DNA of 64,000 nt from an uncultured Parabacteroides sp. (GTDB taxonomy: Bacteria > Bacteroidota > Bacteroidia > Bacteroidales > Tannerellaceae): the NCBI GenBank assembly GCA_900552465.1, contig URZO01000003.1:1-64000 (forward strand), given 5' to 3'. The translations under genes and the position numbers were made by a program. Positions within the stretch are counted from its first letter, which is position 1; every line of letters starts with the position of its first letter. The notes below the pieces were generated by a model, which worked only from the letters and a program-made list of their open reading frames with translations, did not search any database and had not been told where the DNA came from. Positions 17,505-25,723 of the stretch are shown piece after piece.

Positions 17505-20500
17505 TTAGAAAGTAAGTTGAATACCTCCGACAAACGTACAAGTAGCCGGATATTGCCAAGCGATAACACCATTAGCCGATGTTTCCGGATTATAGCCGAT
17601 AAAGTCACTTGATGTAAACGTATAGAGATTATCAACAGAAACATAAGCACGTAATTTCTGGATAAATACTTTTTCCGATAATCTTTTCGGTAATGTATAT
17701 CCCAATGTAATATTGCTGATACGCAAATAGCTTCCATTATACAAGAAACGGGAAGATGTTTTTGTTGCATTGTTCGGGTCACCGTAAATGTATTGCGGAT
17801 ATTTAGCTGTTTTGTTGTTCTCTGTCCAAGAATTAAGAGCTACGTCTTCAAGCGGTGTACGCAATGACATACCGAAACCTGTAAAAGAAGCACCTGAATC
17901 AAAGACTTTGCCACCTAAACGATAGTTAAAGTTAATATTGAAATCCAAGTCTTTCCAAGTCAAGTTGGTTCCGAAGCCACCTAAAATTTTAGGATCGGCA
18001 TTACCGACATAACGCTTAGCTGCTGCATTATAATCAGAAGTCGTCTCGTCACCTTCTTTATTAAGATACCACATCGGTTTACCATTTTCCTGATTAACAC
18101 CTGCATATTCTTTCATATAGAACTGGCTATAAGGGCGTCCTTCTTCAATAATCTGGTAAGTATATTCCAAAGGATCATCAGTTGACAGCTTTATCACTTT
18201 ATTTCTGTTCCAAGTCAGGTTAGCAAAGACATTCCAGCTCAAGCCCTTCTTCTGGATGATATTTGCATTTGCGGAAAGTTCGATACCACGGTTACGGATA
18301 GACCCGATATTCTGATAGGTTTCTTTGATACCGGTTGTCATAGACAAAGGCACTTGGAAAAGAGCGTCAGAAGTATCTTCGTTATAGAAGTCAAAAGTCA
18401 AATGGAAACGTTGGATGAAAGAAAGGTCAAATCCTACGTCAAACTTCTTGGAAACTTCCCAAGTCAGTGCCGGATTCGGAATACTGATCGGACGCATACC
18501 CGGTGTCTGATTGTAGTTATAACCTGAAGAATAGAATCCACGAGCAGCATACCAGTCAATATCCTGGTTACCAACCGTACCGTAAGAAGCACGAAGTGTA
18601 GCATTCGTAATCACTTCATTCCCGTTAAGAAATTCTTCACTGGAAGCACGCCATTTTCCACCTACTGACCAGAAATTTCCCCAACGGCTGTCTGAGCCAA
18701 ATACAGAAGAACCGTCACGACGAAACGAACCGGATAAGTAGTATTTATCTTCATAAGAATAATGTGCATCGAGGAAGTAAGAGGCCAAACGTGCTTCTTT
18801 CTTGTAATATTCACTACCTTGTTCTGTGCCGGCAGTTGTAAGGTCACGCATACCGGATGCTGCAAACGGGAAGTCTGATTTAGCATAATAATCGTAGAAA
18901 TAACTTTTCTTTTGCATTTCCTGTCCCAACATTACACCTACATCATGTTTCTCTGCAAAAGTGTAATTCCAACCGATAATGTTATTCCATGTAACAACAG
19001 TACTTTTTGCATTCATCTGCTGTCCCAATCCGTTATAATCTATACCCTGTGGATTATAAAGCGCACTCCAATACTGGTATTCGCGACGTTCGTTGACATT
19101 GACCCCCAGTGTTGTCTTGGCATAGATACCTTTACCGAAATCAACTTGGAAATAAGGGTTTAAGTTGATTGTTTGAAGAGTTGTTTCGTTTATCTCACCT
19201 GCTTTCTCATCCATCAATGCCAATGGATTGTAATTATTCACATTTGCATAGTTTCCCTCTTTATCATAGAACGGAGACATAGGCGTCTGGCTGGATATGG
19301 CAGCTGTTATCGGGCTGGACATGGAGCCTGACGTAGACAGAGAGAAGCCGTTCTGTGTAGAATAACTGTAGGAGGTATTTACACCCACTGTTGCCCATTT
19401 GAATTTAGAATCCAGATTAAGACGTCCGGAAAGACGTTCTAAATCCGAACCGATAAGCAAACCGTCCGTACTCAGATATCCTAAACTGACATAATAACCG
19501 GTAGAACCAGTACGTCCCTGCATATTAAGGTTATAATCCTGATAATAACCTTTACGTGAGATGGCATCCATCCAATCGTAAGAAGACTTGCGATCCCATC
19601 CAAAATAATCATCGGCCAGATAATCATAGTTTTCTTGCCAATCTCCACCTTGTGCAGCAGTCAAACCGTTGGCAAAAAGGTTCATTGTTTGTTGTGCATT
19701 GGCAAAGTCCATATTGTTATTTGCCATTGATACAAAACCTTGTTTAACATCAAGGTTAATGTTAAACTTGCCTTCCGAACCTTTCTTAGTAGTAACAATA
19801 ATTACACCATTTGCAGCACGCGAACCGTAGATAGCTGTAGCCGCTGCATCTTTCAGTACTGTAATGCTCTCAATATCAGCAGGGTTAAGAGCTGCCATCG
19901 GGTCTAATGTATTGTTACTGCTGTAATTGAATGAATTATCATCCCTGTCCGAATCAATGGGCATACCGTCGATCACATAAAGCGGTTGCGTTCCTGAATT
20001 GAGCGAACCACGCCCACGTACATAAATAGACCCCCATACCCCCGGCATACTGCTTGAGTTATTCATTTGAATACCAGGCACAGATCCTTCCAGAGCCTTC
20101 ACAAAATTCGCATCGTTTTTCTTTGCAAGAACATCTTTGCCCACAATAGATGCTGCTCCCGTAAATGACGCTTTACGTTGTACGCCATATCCCGTAACAA
20201 CGACCTCGTCAAGCATCTCTGTATCCGACTCCAAAATAACATTTAATGTCGGTTTTACTCCCATTTCCTGAGTCTTCATTCCGACAAAGGAAACAACCAG
20301 AGTCTTTGCAGAACTTGGTACATCTAAAGAAAATGCACCGTTAAAATCTGTAACTGTACCTATAGTCGTACCTTTAACAACTATAGATGCACCAATGATG
20401 GGTTCATTGTCTTCCGCCGAAATAACAGTACCTGTTACTTTCGTCGTCTGAGCATTGACCATCCCAATACCTAATAATAGGCAGAATAAAAGGAAAGTTA

Positions 20501-20510
20501 ACCTTTTCAT
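17505..20510 (-). CDS. SusC-like TonB-dependent transporter, intact expressed copy (middle cassette)
   Basis: 1001 aa from the ATG at 20510. The frame also opens two codons earlier with GTG, but MKRLTFLLFCLLLGIGMVNAQ is a standard signal peptide. Residues 23-95 are a carboxypeptidase-like regulatory domain (VTGTVISAEDNEPIIGASIV, GTVTDFNGAFSLDV). Then come EMLDEVVVTGYG, the plug (LEGSVPGIQMNN, VRGRGSLNSGTQPLYVIDGM, TAIYGSRAANGVIIVTTKKG) and a 22-strand-type barrel ending CTFVGGIQLTF. It imports a ligand handed over by SusD across the outer membrane, powered by TonB. Residues 66-77 (SSAKTLVVSFVG) are encoded by recombination repeat B. Everything before that point, with the promoter, is the invertible module shared with the two silent cassettes. 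Confidence 0.93.
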   Translation of the reverse strand: MKRLTFLLFCLLLGIGMVNAQTTKVTGTVISAEDNEPIIGASIVVKGTTIGTVTDFNGAFSLDVPSSAKTLVVSFVGMKTQEMGVKPTLNVILESDTEMLDEVVVTGYGVQRKASFTGAASIVGKDVLAKKNDANFVKALEGSVPGIQMNNSSSMPGVWGSIYVRGRGSLNSGTQPLYVIDGMPIDSDRDDNSFNYSSNNTLDPMAALNPADIESITVLKDAAATAIYGSRAANGVIIVTTKKGSEGKFNINLDVKQGFVSMANNNMDFANAQQTMNLFANGLTAAQGGDWQENYDYLADDYFGWDRKSSYDWMDAISRKGYYQDYNLNMQGRTGSTGYYVSLGYLSTDGLLIGSDLERLSGRLNLDSKFKWATVGVNTSYSYSTQNGFSLSTSGSMSSPITAAISSQTPMSPFYDKEGNYANVNNYNPLALMDEKAGEINETTLQTINLNPYFQVDFGKGIYAKTTLGVNVNERREYQYWSALYNPQGIDYNGLGQQMNAKSTVVTWNNIIGWNYTFAEKHDVGVMLGQEMQKKSYFYDYYAKSDFPFAASGMRDLTTAGTEQGSEYYKKEARLASYFLDAHYSYEDKYYLSGSFRRDGSSVFGSDSRWGNFWSVGGKWRASSEEFLNGNEVITNATLRASYGTVGNQDIDWYAARGFYSSGYNYNQTPGMRPISIPNPALTWEVSKKFDVGFDLSFIQRFHLTFDFYNEDTSDALFQVPLSMTTGIKETYQNIGSIRNRGIELSANANIIQKKGLSWNVFANLTWNRNKVIKLSTDDPLEYTYQIIEEGRPYSQFYMKEYAGVNQENGKPMWYLNKEGDETTSDYNAAAKRYVGNADPKILGGFGTNLTWKDLDFNINFNYRLGGKVFDSGASFTGFGMSLRTPLEDVALNSWTENNKTAKYPQYIYGDPNNATKTSSRFLYNGSYLRISNITLGYTLPKRLSEKVFIQKLRAYVSVDNLYTFTSSDFIGYNPETSANGVIAWQYPATCTFVGGIQLTF
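20286..20315 (-). repeat. Recombination repeat, copy B (inside the expressed SusC)
   Basis: 30 bp, same strand as copy A and inverted relative to copy C. It differs from both by one base (GGTTGT where A and C have GGTAGT), a silent change within two Val codons. It lies in the coding sequence for residues 66-75 of the expressed SusC. With copy C it bounds the 1.1-kb invertible module. Similarity to copy A extends to 20274. Confidence 0.9.
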
Positions 20511-20603
20511 AGACACACTTTTTTTGTTTAACTTATAAATAACTAATTTGCACTATCTCTCATTATCATACATCAAGTATGTATAAATCTTCCTAAGTGA
20601 TGG

Positions 20604-20611
20604 CAAATGTA
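20604..20611 (-). promoter_or_regulatory. -7 element of the SusC/SusD promoter, within the invertible module
   Basis: On the minus strand TACATTTG matches TAnnTTTG. A TTG that could serve as -33 lies 18 bases upstream. It is 94 bases before the SusC ATG at 20510, which leaves a leader of about 85 bases. It is the only promoter candidate I find able to serve all three SusC/SusD cassettes. Confidence 0.55.
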
Positions 20612-20968
20612 ATAATAAATTTATTATAACAACTAAAAACTAACAGTATTTTATAAAAACAGGGTTGTTAATTAACAAAAGAGTGTGCATAATCGGCATT
20701 TTAGATGATATTTCCTTCTCTGATCCTCCATTTGCGGCTCTTTAAAATTTCCTATTTTTAACCTCTTTCCCCAATGTTGAAATTAAAGGATTTGTAGGGT
20801 AGAATATATCGATGGGGGCTATCTGGGTAGAAAAAAAGGATAGATAATCAATCTGCTACTTATTGTGGATGCTACTAATTTAAGCGCAGGAATGGGATAG
20901 CTCACCGTAGGTAAGTAATATTTTCCTCGCAAGCTATTTAAAAATTCCCCGGCAGCAAATTCAATGTT

Positions 20969-21048
20969 GATAACCGTCAGCCGTATGGCCGATAATCGTC
21001 AGCCACACGGTTGATAACCATCGGCCATACGGCTGATAATTATCGGCC
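20969..21048. repeat. 22-bp tandem array with internal dyad symmetry
   Basis: Three full imperfect units start at 20969, 20991 and 21013, and a partial unit starts at 21035. Each begins GATAA, followed by a segment such as CCGTCAGCCGTATGGCC. A 15-base stretch of unit 1 (20979-20993) is the exact reverse complement of 21020-21034 in unit 3, so a long hairpin is possible. It lies in the non-coding part of the invertible module. The units are too short and have no spacers, so it is not a CRISPR. Confidence 0.85.
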
Positions 21049-21385
21049 AATAAACCGGTCGGCATGAATATACAAAATAATACTATACATTATTCTATTT
21101 ATCAGCGATTTATTTCAATACCATAGAGCAGGATATTATTGGCTTATTTGTATTGACAGGTTCCTGTGCTTGACATAGATTTTGTTATCAGAAGTTTTTA
21201 TATTTATTTGGTAGAACTTTTAGATGTTAAGGCTTATCTTAAATATCGTATATTATTTACTAATGTGTTATTAATTAGATTTTTACATTAAAAACAGAGA
21301 TTGATTATCAGTCTAATATTACATCGGTATATAGAATTTGTATAATCTATATTGATCTGTAAATCAGATAATTGTAATACCTAAT

Positions 21386-21415
21386 AGTTCTGCAAAGACT
21401 CTGGTAGTTTCCTTT
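21386..21415 (+). repeat. Recombination repeat, copy C (right cassette junction)
   Basis: 30 bp, identical to copy A but on the opposite strand, starting AGTTCTGCAAAG. It encodes SSAKTLVVSF in frame with the right SusC cassette. Sequence after it (ATTGGGATGGAA) diverges from the other two copies, so the shared core ends there. Confidence 0.9.
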
Positions 21416-21421
21416 ATTGGG

Positions 21422-24136
21422 ATGGAAAGCCAAGAATTGCCTGTAAAAACGCCTCTACATGTTGTAATGAAAACCTCATCAATGGCTCTGGAAGAGGTAG
21501 TTGTAGTAGGTTATGGTACAGCAAAAAAGGTAGGAACCGTTGTTGGTTCTATCAGTACCGTTTCTGCTGAAAAGATCGCATCGAAGCCTGTTTCTAACAC
21601 AATGGATGCTTTGCAAGGGCAGGTGGCAGGTTTACAAGTTTATAACAGTTCCGGTGACCCTGGAGATAAGGAGAATAGACCTTCTTCTTATTTGAGAGGT
21701 GTAGGTTCTTTGACAGCAGGTAACGAACCCTTGTATGTATTAGATGGTACACCTGTGAGTTCTGATGTTATGTACATGATGAACCCGAACGACTTTGCAA
21801 GCGTAACTGTATTAAAAGATGCTTCCGCAACTTCTATCTACGGTTCTCGTGCTGCTAACGGGGTTATTTACTTAACAACCAAACGTGGTAAAGTCGGAGA
21901 AAAAGCGGTTGTAACAGTATCTGCAAACTATGGTGTGTCTTCATTGGCAAGAAAAGTAGGCTCTCCTATGAGTTCCAGCGAATTGCTTGGTCATCAATTG
22001 AAAAATGGAATTATCGACCAAGCCAGATATGATGAGCTATTGAAAAATGGTGTCAATACGAACTGGCAGGATTATTTCTTTAATAATAGTGCTCCTACTT
22101 ATCAGATGAATGCATCTGTTCAGGGAGGTGGAAATAAGACATTATATTATGTATCCGGCTCTTACTACAATCAGGAAGGTATTACTCCGCGCTCAAATTA
22201 CGAGCGTTATACATTCCGTTCAAACATTGAATCACAGGCTACGGATTGGTTACGCTTCGGAGCTAATGTAAGTGCAAGTTATGACGATACTCAGATTTCC
22301 GCTTTTACCTATCAAGGTTCAAACAGTTTGAGTGGTGGTATTTTTGGAACAATGTTGTTCCAACCTTATTATACTCCGTATGATAAAGAAGGAAATAAAT
22401 TAGACTTTATTAATGGCGTTAACCGTTATAGCCCTTATTTTCTGTCTGATAAACAGCCTGGTGGATCAAATCAAGCACAATTAAATGGTAGCGCTTTTGT
22501 TCAGTTGACTCCAATAAAAGGATTAACAATTCGCTCTCAGTTCGGTATTGAGGCTTATGATTTGAGATATACAAGTAAAACCTTGCCTTCGCACCCGCAG
22601 TATGACGGTATAGGTCAAACAACACAACGTTTTGACAGAAATGCTCAGTTGACAATAACAAACACTGCTGAATATAAATTTGATATCAATGAAGATCATC
22701 AATTTACAGCTTTGGTCGGTCAGGAAGGTATCGATAACAATTTCCAACGTTATACATCCAAGACAACAGGACAGAGTGATGACCGTTTGACTATGCTTCA
22801 AGCCGGTACAACTGCATTATTAATGACAGGAGACGATTATAACCGCTTGTACTCTTATGCTTATTTGTCATTTTTCGGACGTATAGATTATTCTTACAAG
22901 AATAAATATTACGCAGATTTTTCTGTTCGAAATGATGCATCTTCACGTTTTGGTAAAGATAACAGAAACGCAACATTCTTTTCCGGAGGTTTGATGTGGA
23001 ATTTAAAATCTGAGGATTTCCTGCAGGATGCCGATTATCTTACGGCGTTAAAACTGAAAGGTAGTGTTGGGTCTACTGGTAACTCTTCAATTGGGAACTA
23101 CGAACACTTAGCGCTGGTTGGTACTAATCAGTACAATGCTCAGGGTGGCTGGAAAGTTTCATCTCCAGGTAACAGTTCTTTAGGTTGGGAAACTCAGATT
23201 TTGTCTAACGTAGGCGTAGAAGCCAGTTTCTGGGATCGTTATCGTATTGAGTTGACTTACTACAATCGTAAAACTAAAAACATGTTGATGGAAGTTCCTA
23301 TTCCTTACACTTCTGGTTTCGAAACAATTACTCAGAATGTAGGCGCTATGACCAACTCAGGTATGGAACTTTCATTAAGTGTTGATATTATCCAGACAAA
23401 AGATATGTTATTGCAGTTCAATATGAACTATTCATATAATAAGAACAAAATCACGAAGTTGTTCTACGGATATGATGAATGGCCTATGCCAAGCTATTTG
23501 ACAATGTATAAAGTTGGTGAACCTTTACAGTTCTACATGGCTGAATATGCAGGTGTAGATCCTACTGACGGAGCTCCGATGTGGTATGTTCCGGGTACGG
23601 ATGGTGAAACGACTAAAGAATTTAACGAAGAAGAATTGAGCCAGGCTACAGGTAAAACACAGTATGCTCCTCATAATGGTGGTTTCGGTCTGAACTTTTC
23701 TTGGAAAGGATTGTCATTCGGTGCTGATTTTGCGTGGGTATTAGGTAAACATATGGTTAACAATGACCGTTACTTCTCTGTAAACCCTGCCGCATTTGCC
23801 GGATGGAACCAATCAACAGAAGTCTTGAACGAATGGTCACAACCGGGTGATATCACAGATATTCCTGCTTACGGTAATGTAATGCAATTTGATACTCACC
23901 TGCTTGAAAATGCATCTTTCCTGCGTTTGAAAAATATTGCCATTGGATATCAGTTACCAAAGAGCATTCTGGCACCGACAAAAGTTATCAAGAATTTCAA
24001 AGTTACAGCAAGTGCACGTAATTTGTTCACTGTAACGAAATATAAAGGAGCTGATCCTGAAATTGATTCAAACTTAACTTACGGTGCATTCCCGAACACA
24101 AAACAATTTATGATTGGGGCTGAAATAACATTCTAA
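21422..24136 (+). CDS. Silent SusC-like TonB-dependent transporter lacking its 5' end (right cassette)
   Basis: 904 codons from the first Met. It contains ALEEVVVVGYGTAKKVG, the plug (LQGQVAGLQVYNSS, LRGVGSLTAGNEPLYVLDG, SATSIYGSRAANGVIYLTTK) and a full barrel ending QFMIGAEITF. Signal peptide and most of the N-terminal carboxypeptidase-like domain are missing. The frame is open upstream for 22 codons, encoding SSAKTLVVSFIG through copy C, up to a TGA at 21353-21355. No start codon occurs there. Like the left cassette it is intact apart from the missing start, so it looks like a stored variant and not a pseudogene. The body differs strongly from the other two SusC proteins, so a switch would change ligand range and surface antigenicity. 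Confidence 0.88.
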   Translation: MESQELPVKTPLHVVMKTSSMALEEVVVVGYGTAKKVGTVVGSISTVSAEKIASKPVSNTMDALQGQVAGLQVYNSSGDPGDKENRPSSYLRGVGSLTAGNEPLYVLDGTPVSSDVMYMMNPNDFASVTVLKDASATSIYGSRAANGVIYLTTKRGKVGEKAVVTVSANYGVSSLARKVGSPMSSSELLGHQLKNGIIDQARYDELLKNGVNTNWQDYFFNNSAPTYQMNASVQGGGNKTLYYVSGSYYNQEGITPRSNYERYTFRSNIESQATDWLRFGANVSASYDDTQISAFTYQGSNSLSGGIFGTMLFQPYYTPYDKEGNKLDFINGVNRYSPYFLSDKQPGGSNQAQLNGSAFVQLTPIKGLTIRSQFGIEAYDLRYTSKTLPSHPQYDGIGQTTQRFDRNAQLTITNTAEYKFDINEDHQFTALVGQEGIDNNFQRYTSKTTGQSDDRLTMLQAGTTALLMTGDDYNRLYSYAYLSFFGRIDYSYKNKYYADFSVRNDASSRFGKDNRNATFFSGGLMWNLKSEDFLQDADYLTALKLKGSVGSTGNSSIGNYEHLALVGTNQYNAQGGWKVSSPGNSSLGWETQILSNVGVEASFWDRYRIELTYYNRKTKNMLMEVPIPYTSGFETITQNVGAMTNSGMELSLSVDIIQTKDMLLQFNMNYSYNKNKITKLFYGYDEWPMPSYLTMYKVGEPLQFYMAEYAGVDPTDGAPMWYVPGTDGETTKEFNEEELSQATGKTQYAPHNGGFGLNFSWKGLSFGADFAWVLGKHMVNNDRYFSVNPAAFAGWNQSTEVLNEWSQPGDITDIPAYGNVMQFDTHLLENASFLRLKNIAIGYQLPKSILAPTKVIKNFKVTASARNLFTVTKYKGADPEIDSNLTYGAFPNTKQFMIGAEITF

Positions 24137-24155
24137 CATTAAAATTATAATCATT

Positions 24156-25619
24156 ATGCACAAAATATTATTTGGAACAATGTTTTCACTGTTGCTTCTA
24201 TCTACTTCCTGTGATCTGGATAAATTTCCGGAAGATAGTATAACAACAGAAACAGCATGGCAATCCATTAGCGATGCTGATAAGTTCAGAAATGGTATGT
24301 ACGGTACATTCATGGCTGTAAACGGAGGTATTTACACATATATCCCCGATTATCAGACAGATGTCCTCAATGCAACTATTTCTTTCAGTAACAGAGGTGG
24401 AGATATCTACAGATGGGATTTCACATCTTCTCAATATGACATTGAAGATACTTATGAATACAATTATGAATGTATCAACAATTGCAATAATATTATTCAG
24501 AATATTGACAAAATTGTGATCGAGGATGCCGACGAACAGGCTCGCGCTGATATGATTAAGGGCGAGGCTTACCTGATACGTGCTCTTTGCTATCATACTT
24601 TGGTTGTTCGTTTTGCAAAAGATTACGAACCTTCTTCCGCTACATCTGATTTAGGTATGCCGTTAGTACTGGAAATGGATCCTGAAGGAAAGCCCAGCCG
24701 TGCAACTTTGGAAGAAACATATAAACAGATCAAATCGGATATATCCGAATCCAGAAAATTACTGAAAACAGAAGGTTCTGCCAATGCTATTTACATGACT
24801 ACTGATGTCATCGATGCTTTTGAAGCACGCGTTGATCTGTATATGCATAATTACAGTGAAGCAATCACATTGGCTAAAAAAATCATCGCAAAATATCCGC
24901 TGATAAGTTCAGAGGATGAATTGGCAAGTATGTGGTTGAATGATAAAGGTTCCGAAATTATATTCAAGGTATTTATGTCTCAAGACGAAAGAAATACAAA
25001 TCAGGAAATGCAATATTATCTGAACTACAATACTGGAGCAGGACTGTTTTCTCCGGATTTTGTGCCGACTAAATGGGTCGTTGATTTGTACGAAGATAAC
25101 GATATCAGAAAGCAAGTTTACTTTACTGAAGACTCTGTAGTCTGCAATAGTACAAAAGTTGGAGGTATATATCTGTTAAACAAATATCCGGGCAATCCAG
25201 AACTGAAAACAAGCACATATCAATACTATCAGATGCCTAAAATTTTCCGTGCTGCAGAATCATATCTGATTGCAGCAGAAGCAGCTTATAATGAAGGAAA
25301 TACATCTGAAGCTCTGGGATATGTAAACAGTCTCCGTTCTGCTCGTCAAGCTTCAACTTTAAATGTCAATGGTGAAGCTGTTTTAAAGGCGATCAAAGAT
25401 GAATGGATCCGTGAATTTATTGGTGAAGGCCACCGCTTGAATGATCTGAAGAGATGGCATGATGGTTTTAGCAGACATGATACCCAAACTCCTTCTATTA
25501 TCATGTCCGGAGCTAACTACAACGAAAAGACAGTTTCAGCTGACGATCAACGTTTTGTTTGGGAAATTCCAGCAAACGACTTAAAAGCGAACTCTAATTT
25601 AGTTCCGAACTGGAAATAA
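24156..25619 (+). CDS. SusD-like outer-membrane lipoprotein, right cassette
   Basis: 487 aa. Signal MHKILFGTMFSLLLLSTSC with lipobox STSC and an acidic DLDKFPED tail. SusD motifs: MIKGEAYLIRALCYHTLVVRF, VIDAFEARVDLYMHNYSEAI, FRAAESYLIAAEAAYNEGN and EWIREFIGEGHRLNDLKRWHD. It begins 19 bases after the right SusC and forms a unit with it, ended by the terminator at 25654-25690. Expression should depend on inversion of the upstream module. Confidence 0.9.
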   Translation: MHKILFGTMFSLLLLSTSCDLDKFPEDSITTETAWQSISDADKFRNGMYGTFMAVNGGIYTYIPDYQTDVLNATISFSNRGGDIYRWDFTSSQYDIEDTYEYNYECINNCNNIIQNIDKIVIEDADEQARADMIKGEAYLIRALCYHTLVVRFAKDYEPSSATSDLGMPLVLEMDPEGKPSRATLEETYKQIKSDISESRKLLKTEGSANAIYMTTDVIDAFEARVDLYMHNYSEAITLAKKIIAKYPLISSEDELASMWLNDKGSEIIFKVFMSQDERNTNQEMQYYLNYNTGAGLFSPDFVPTKWVVDLYEDNDIRKQVYFTEDSVVCNSTKVGGIYLLNKYPGNPELKTSTYQYYQMPKIFRAAESYLIAAEAAYNEGNTSEALGYVNSLRSARQASTLNVNGEAVLKAIKDEWIREFIGEGHRLNDLKRWHDGFSRHDTQTPSIIMSGANYNEKTVSADDQRFVWEIPANDLKANSNLVPNWK

Positions 25620-25653
25620 GTTTTCCATCAGATCATACGAATTTATATATAAA

Positions 25654-25690
25654 GGGGGATGTGTCACAAGTGTGTCACATCCCCTTTTTA
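25654..25690. terminator. Intrinsic terminator between convergent genes
   Basis: GGGGATGTG (25655-25663) pairs with CACATCCCC (25676-25684) and is followed by a run of T on the plus strand. It ends the right SusC/SusD unit. The A-rich left flank lets it work for the leftward gene at 25724 as well. Confidence 0.8.
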
Positions 25691-25723
25691 TATTAACATA
25701 TATGGGAATACTTCCGTATAAGA

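Larger units (their letters stand above)
20286..21415. other. Predicted invertible promoter and signal-peptide module
   Basis: The segment lies between inverted copies B and C. It contains the first 77 codons of the expressed SusC, its leader and -7 element (20604-20611), and about 770 bases of non-coding DNA with a 22-bp repeat array (20969-21048). The stretch 20511-21385 holds no other gene I can support; it is AT-rich apart from the array. Flipping the segment would detach the middle SusC/SusD from its promoter. It would also fuse promoter, start and 77 residues in frame to the right cassette, giving a SusC of about 981 aa. The orientation and frame match are read from sequence; that inversion takes place is inferred. 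Confidence 0.8.

Noticed and set aside
20969..21048. CRISPR array
   Set aside because: Units are 22 bp and adjoin without spacers, and no cas genes are present.
14394..21415. Explaining the three 30-bp copies simply as conserved coding sequence
   Set aside because: Copies A and C are identical at every base, including third codon positions, although the neighbouring coding sequence is highly diverged and the upstream side is non-coding in both.
8438..25619. Conjugative transposon or prophage with the tyrosine recombinase as its integrase
   Set aside because: No mobilisation, replication, structural or regulatory element genes and no attachment-site duplication are visible; the recombinase is better explained as a local invertase.
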